From Hydrogenobacter thermophilus TK-6 (GTDB lineage: Bacteria; Aquificota; Aquificia; Aquificales; Aquificaceae): a stretch of DNA of 64,000 nucleotides. How positions within the stretch are numbered: position 1 is the stretch's first letter; each line of letters opens with the position of its first letter. The stretch is from NCBI RefSeq assembly GCF_000010785.1, contig NC_013799.1, positions 1,426,001 to 1,490,000 of the forward strand, written 5' to 3'. Under the pieces are notes generated by a model, which saw only the letters and a list, made by a program, of their open reading frames with translations, did not search any database and had not been told where the DNA came from. The position numbers were made by a program, and so were the translations under genes. Positions 63,980 through 64,000 of this stretch are shown here, piece after piece.

Positions 63980-64000
63980 ATGGCTAAGGTTTATTACGAT
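63980..64000 (+). CDS. ilvC: Ketol-acid reductoisomerase (partial, first 7 codons)
   Basis: The visible start MAKVYYD matches the very conserved N-terminus of IlvC, which makes the branched-chain amino acid precursor. GCGGAGG precedes the ATG and TATAAT (63948-63953) lies upstream. The gene runs off the window edge, so identity rests on seven residues. Confidence 0.7.

Overview
This is a gene-dense bacterial chromosome segment from a thermophilic Aquificales-type organism, probably Aquificaceae near Hydrogenobacter or Aquifex. This is inferred from protein flavour, with no database search. Supporting signs are Lys/Glu-rich proteins, moderate GC, very short or overlapping gene junctions, operons of unrelated genes, a separate biotin carboxylase subunit of the carboxylase type these autotrophs use, a futalosine-pathway quinone gene (mqnD), a short HisZ and a sigma-54-type glnB promoter. 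Nearly all of the window is core metabolism. The accessory parts are a frameshifted P-type ATPase, a glycosyltransferase cluster, a type III restriction-modification system and a shortened TnpB-like gene.

Layout. 1-3.6 kb: start of a probable symporter, DUF485 protein, thiS-thiG, hemG/hemY, transaldolase. 3.6-9.5 kb (minus): clpC, then galE, a SufT-like DUF59 protein, a V4R-domain protein, yjbQ and rseP, tightly packed. 9.6-11.9 kb: AT-rich P-type H+-ATPase gene split by a frameshift. 11.9-18.2 kb: surface-glycan genes, including a double glycosyltransferase, two GT4 enzymes, a PIG-L deacetylase and an unknown protein. 18.2-21.9 kb: mtnC-mtnD, divergent proC-pgeF, a structured intergenic element and a DmeF-like cation exporter. 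22.0-26.2 kb: nitrogen module (sigma-54 promoter, glnB, glnA, amt, outer-membrane barrel). 26.2-33.9 kb: HAD phosphatase, amidotransferase, mqnD, tRNA-Arg(CCU), macro-domain protein, hisZ, metK, serS, Nudix, rhodanese, lipoprotein. 33.9-37.5 kb: biotin carboxylase, hemerythrin, NIL protein, thiL, smpB. 37.6-41.4 kb: a three-module lipoate ligase-DUF116-CdhB-like fusion, a polyprenol/phytol-kinase-like protein, a lone CBM48 protein and the shortened tnpB. 41.5-44.6 kb: tldE, membrane protein and a tandem pseudo-receiver protein. 44.6-49.0 kb (minus): ppa-kdsD-dxr-peptide-binding protein. 49.0-55.4 kb: DUF420, fur with its operator, mod-res. 55.4-64.0 kb: paired M16 peptidases, Crp/Fnr regulator, purH-yajC, accD-scpA-methyltransferase, rplU-rpmA, a Gln/Pro-rich lipoprotein, an unknown gene and the first codons of ilvC.

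Thiamine functions recur (thiS, thiG, thiL, yjbQ), and glnB-glnA-amt is a coherent nitrogen-control block. A cross-cutting pattern is that many genes without a Shine-Dalgarno sequence have a TATAAT or TAAAAT box ending 6-9 bases, very often exactly 7, before the start codon. That geometry predicts leaderless transcripts. The observations most worth following are the three-domain lipoate ligase fusion, this leaderless pattern with two 20-bp divergent intergenic regions, the tandem pseudo-receiver protein and the hairpin-rich element before the cation exporter.
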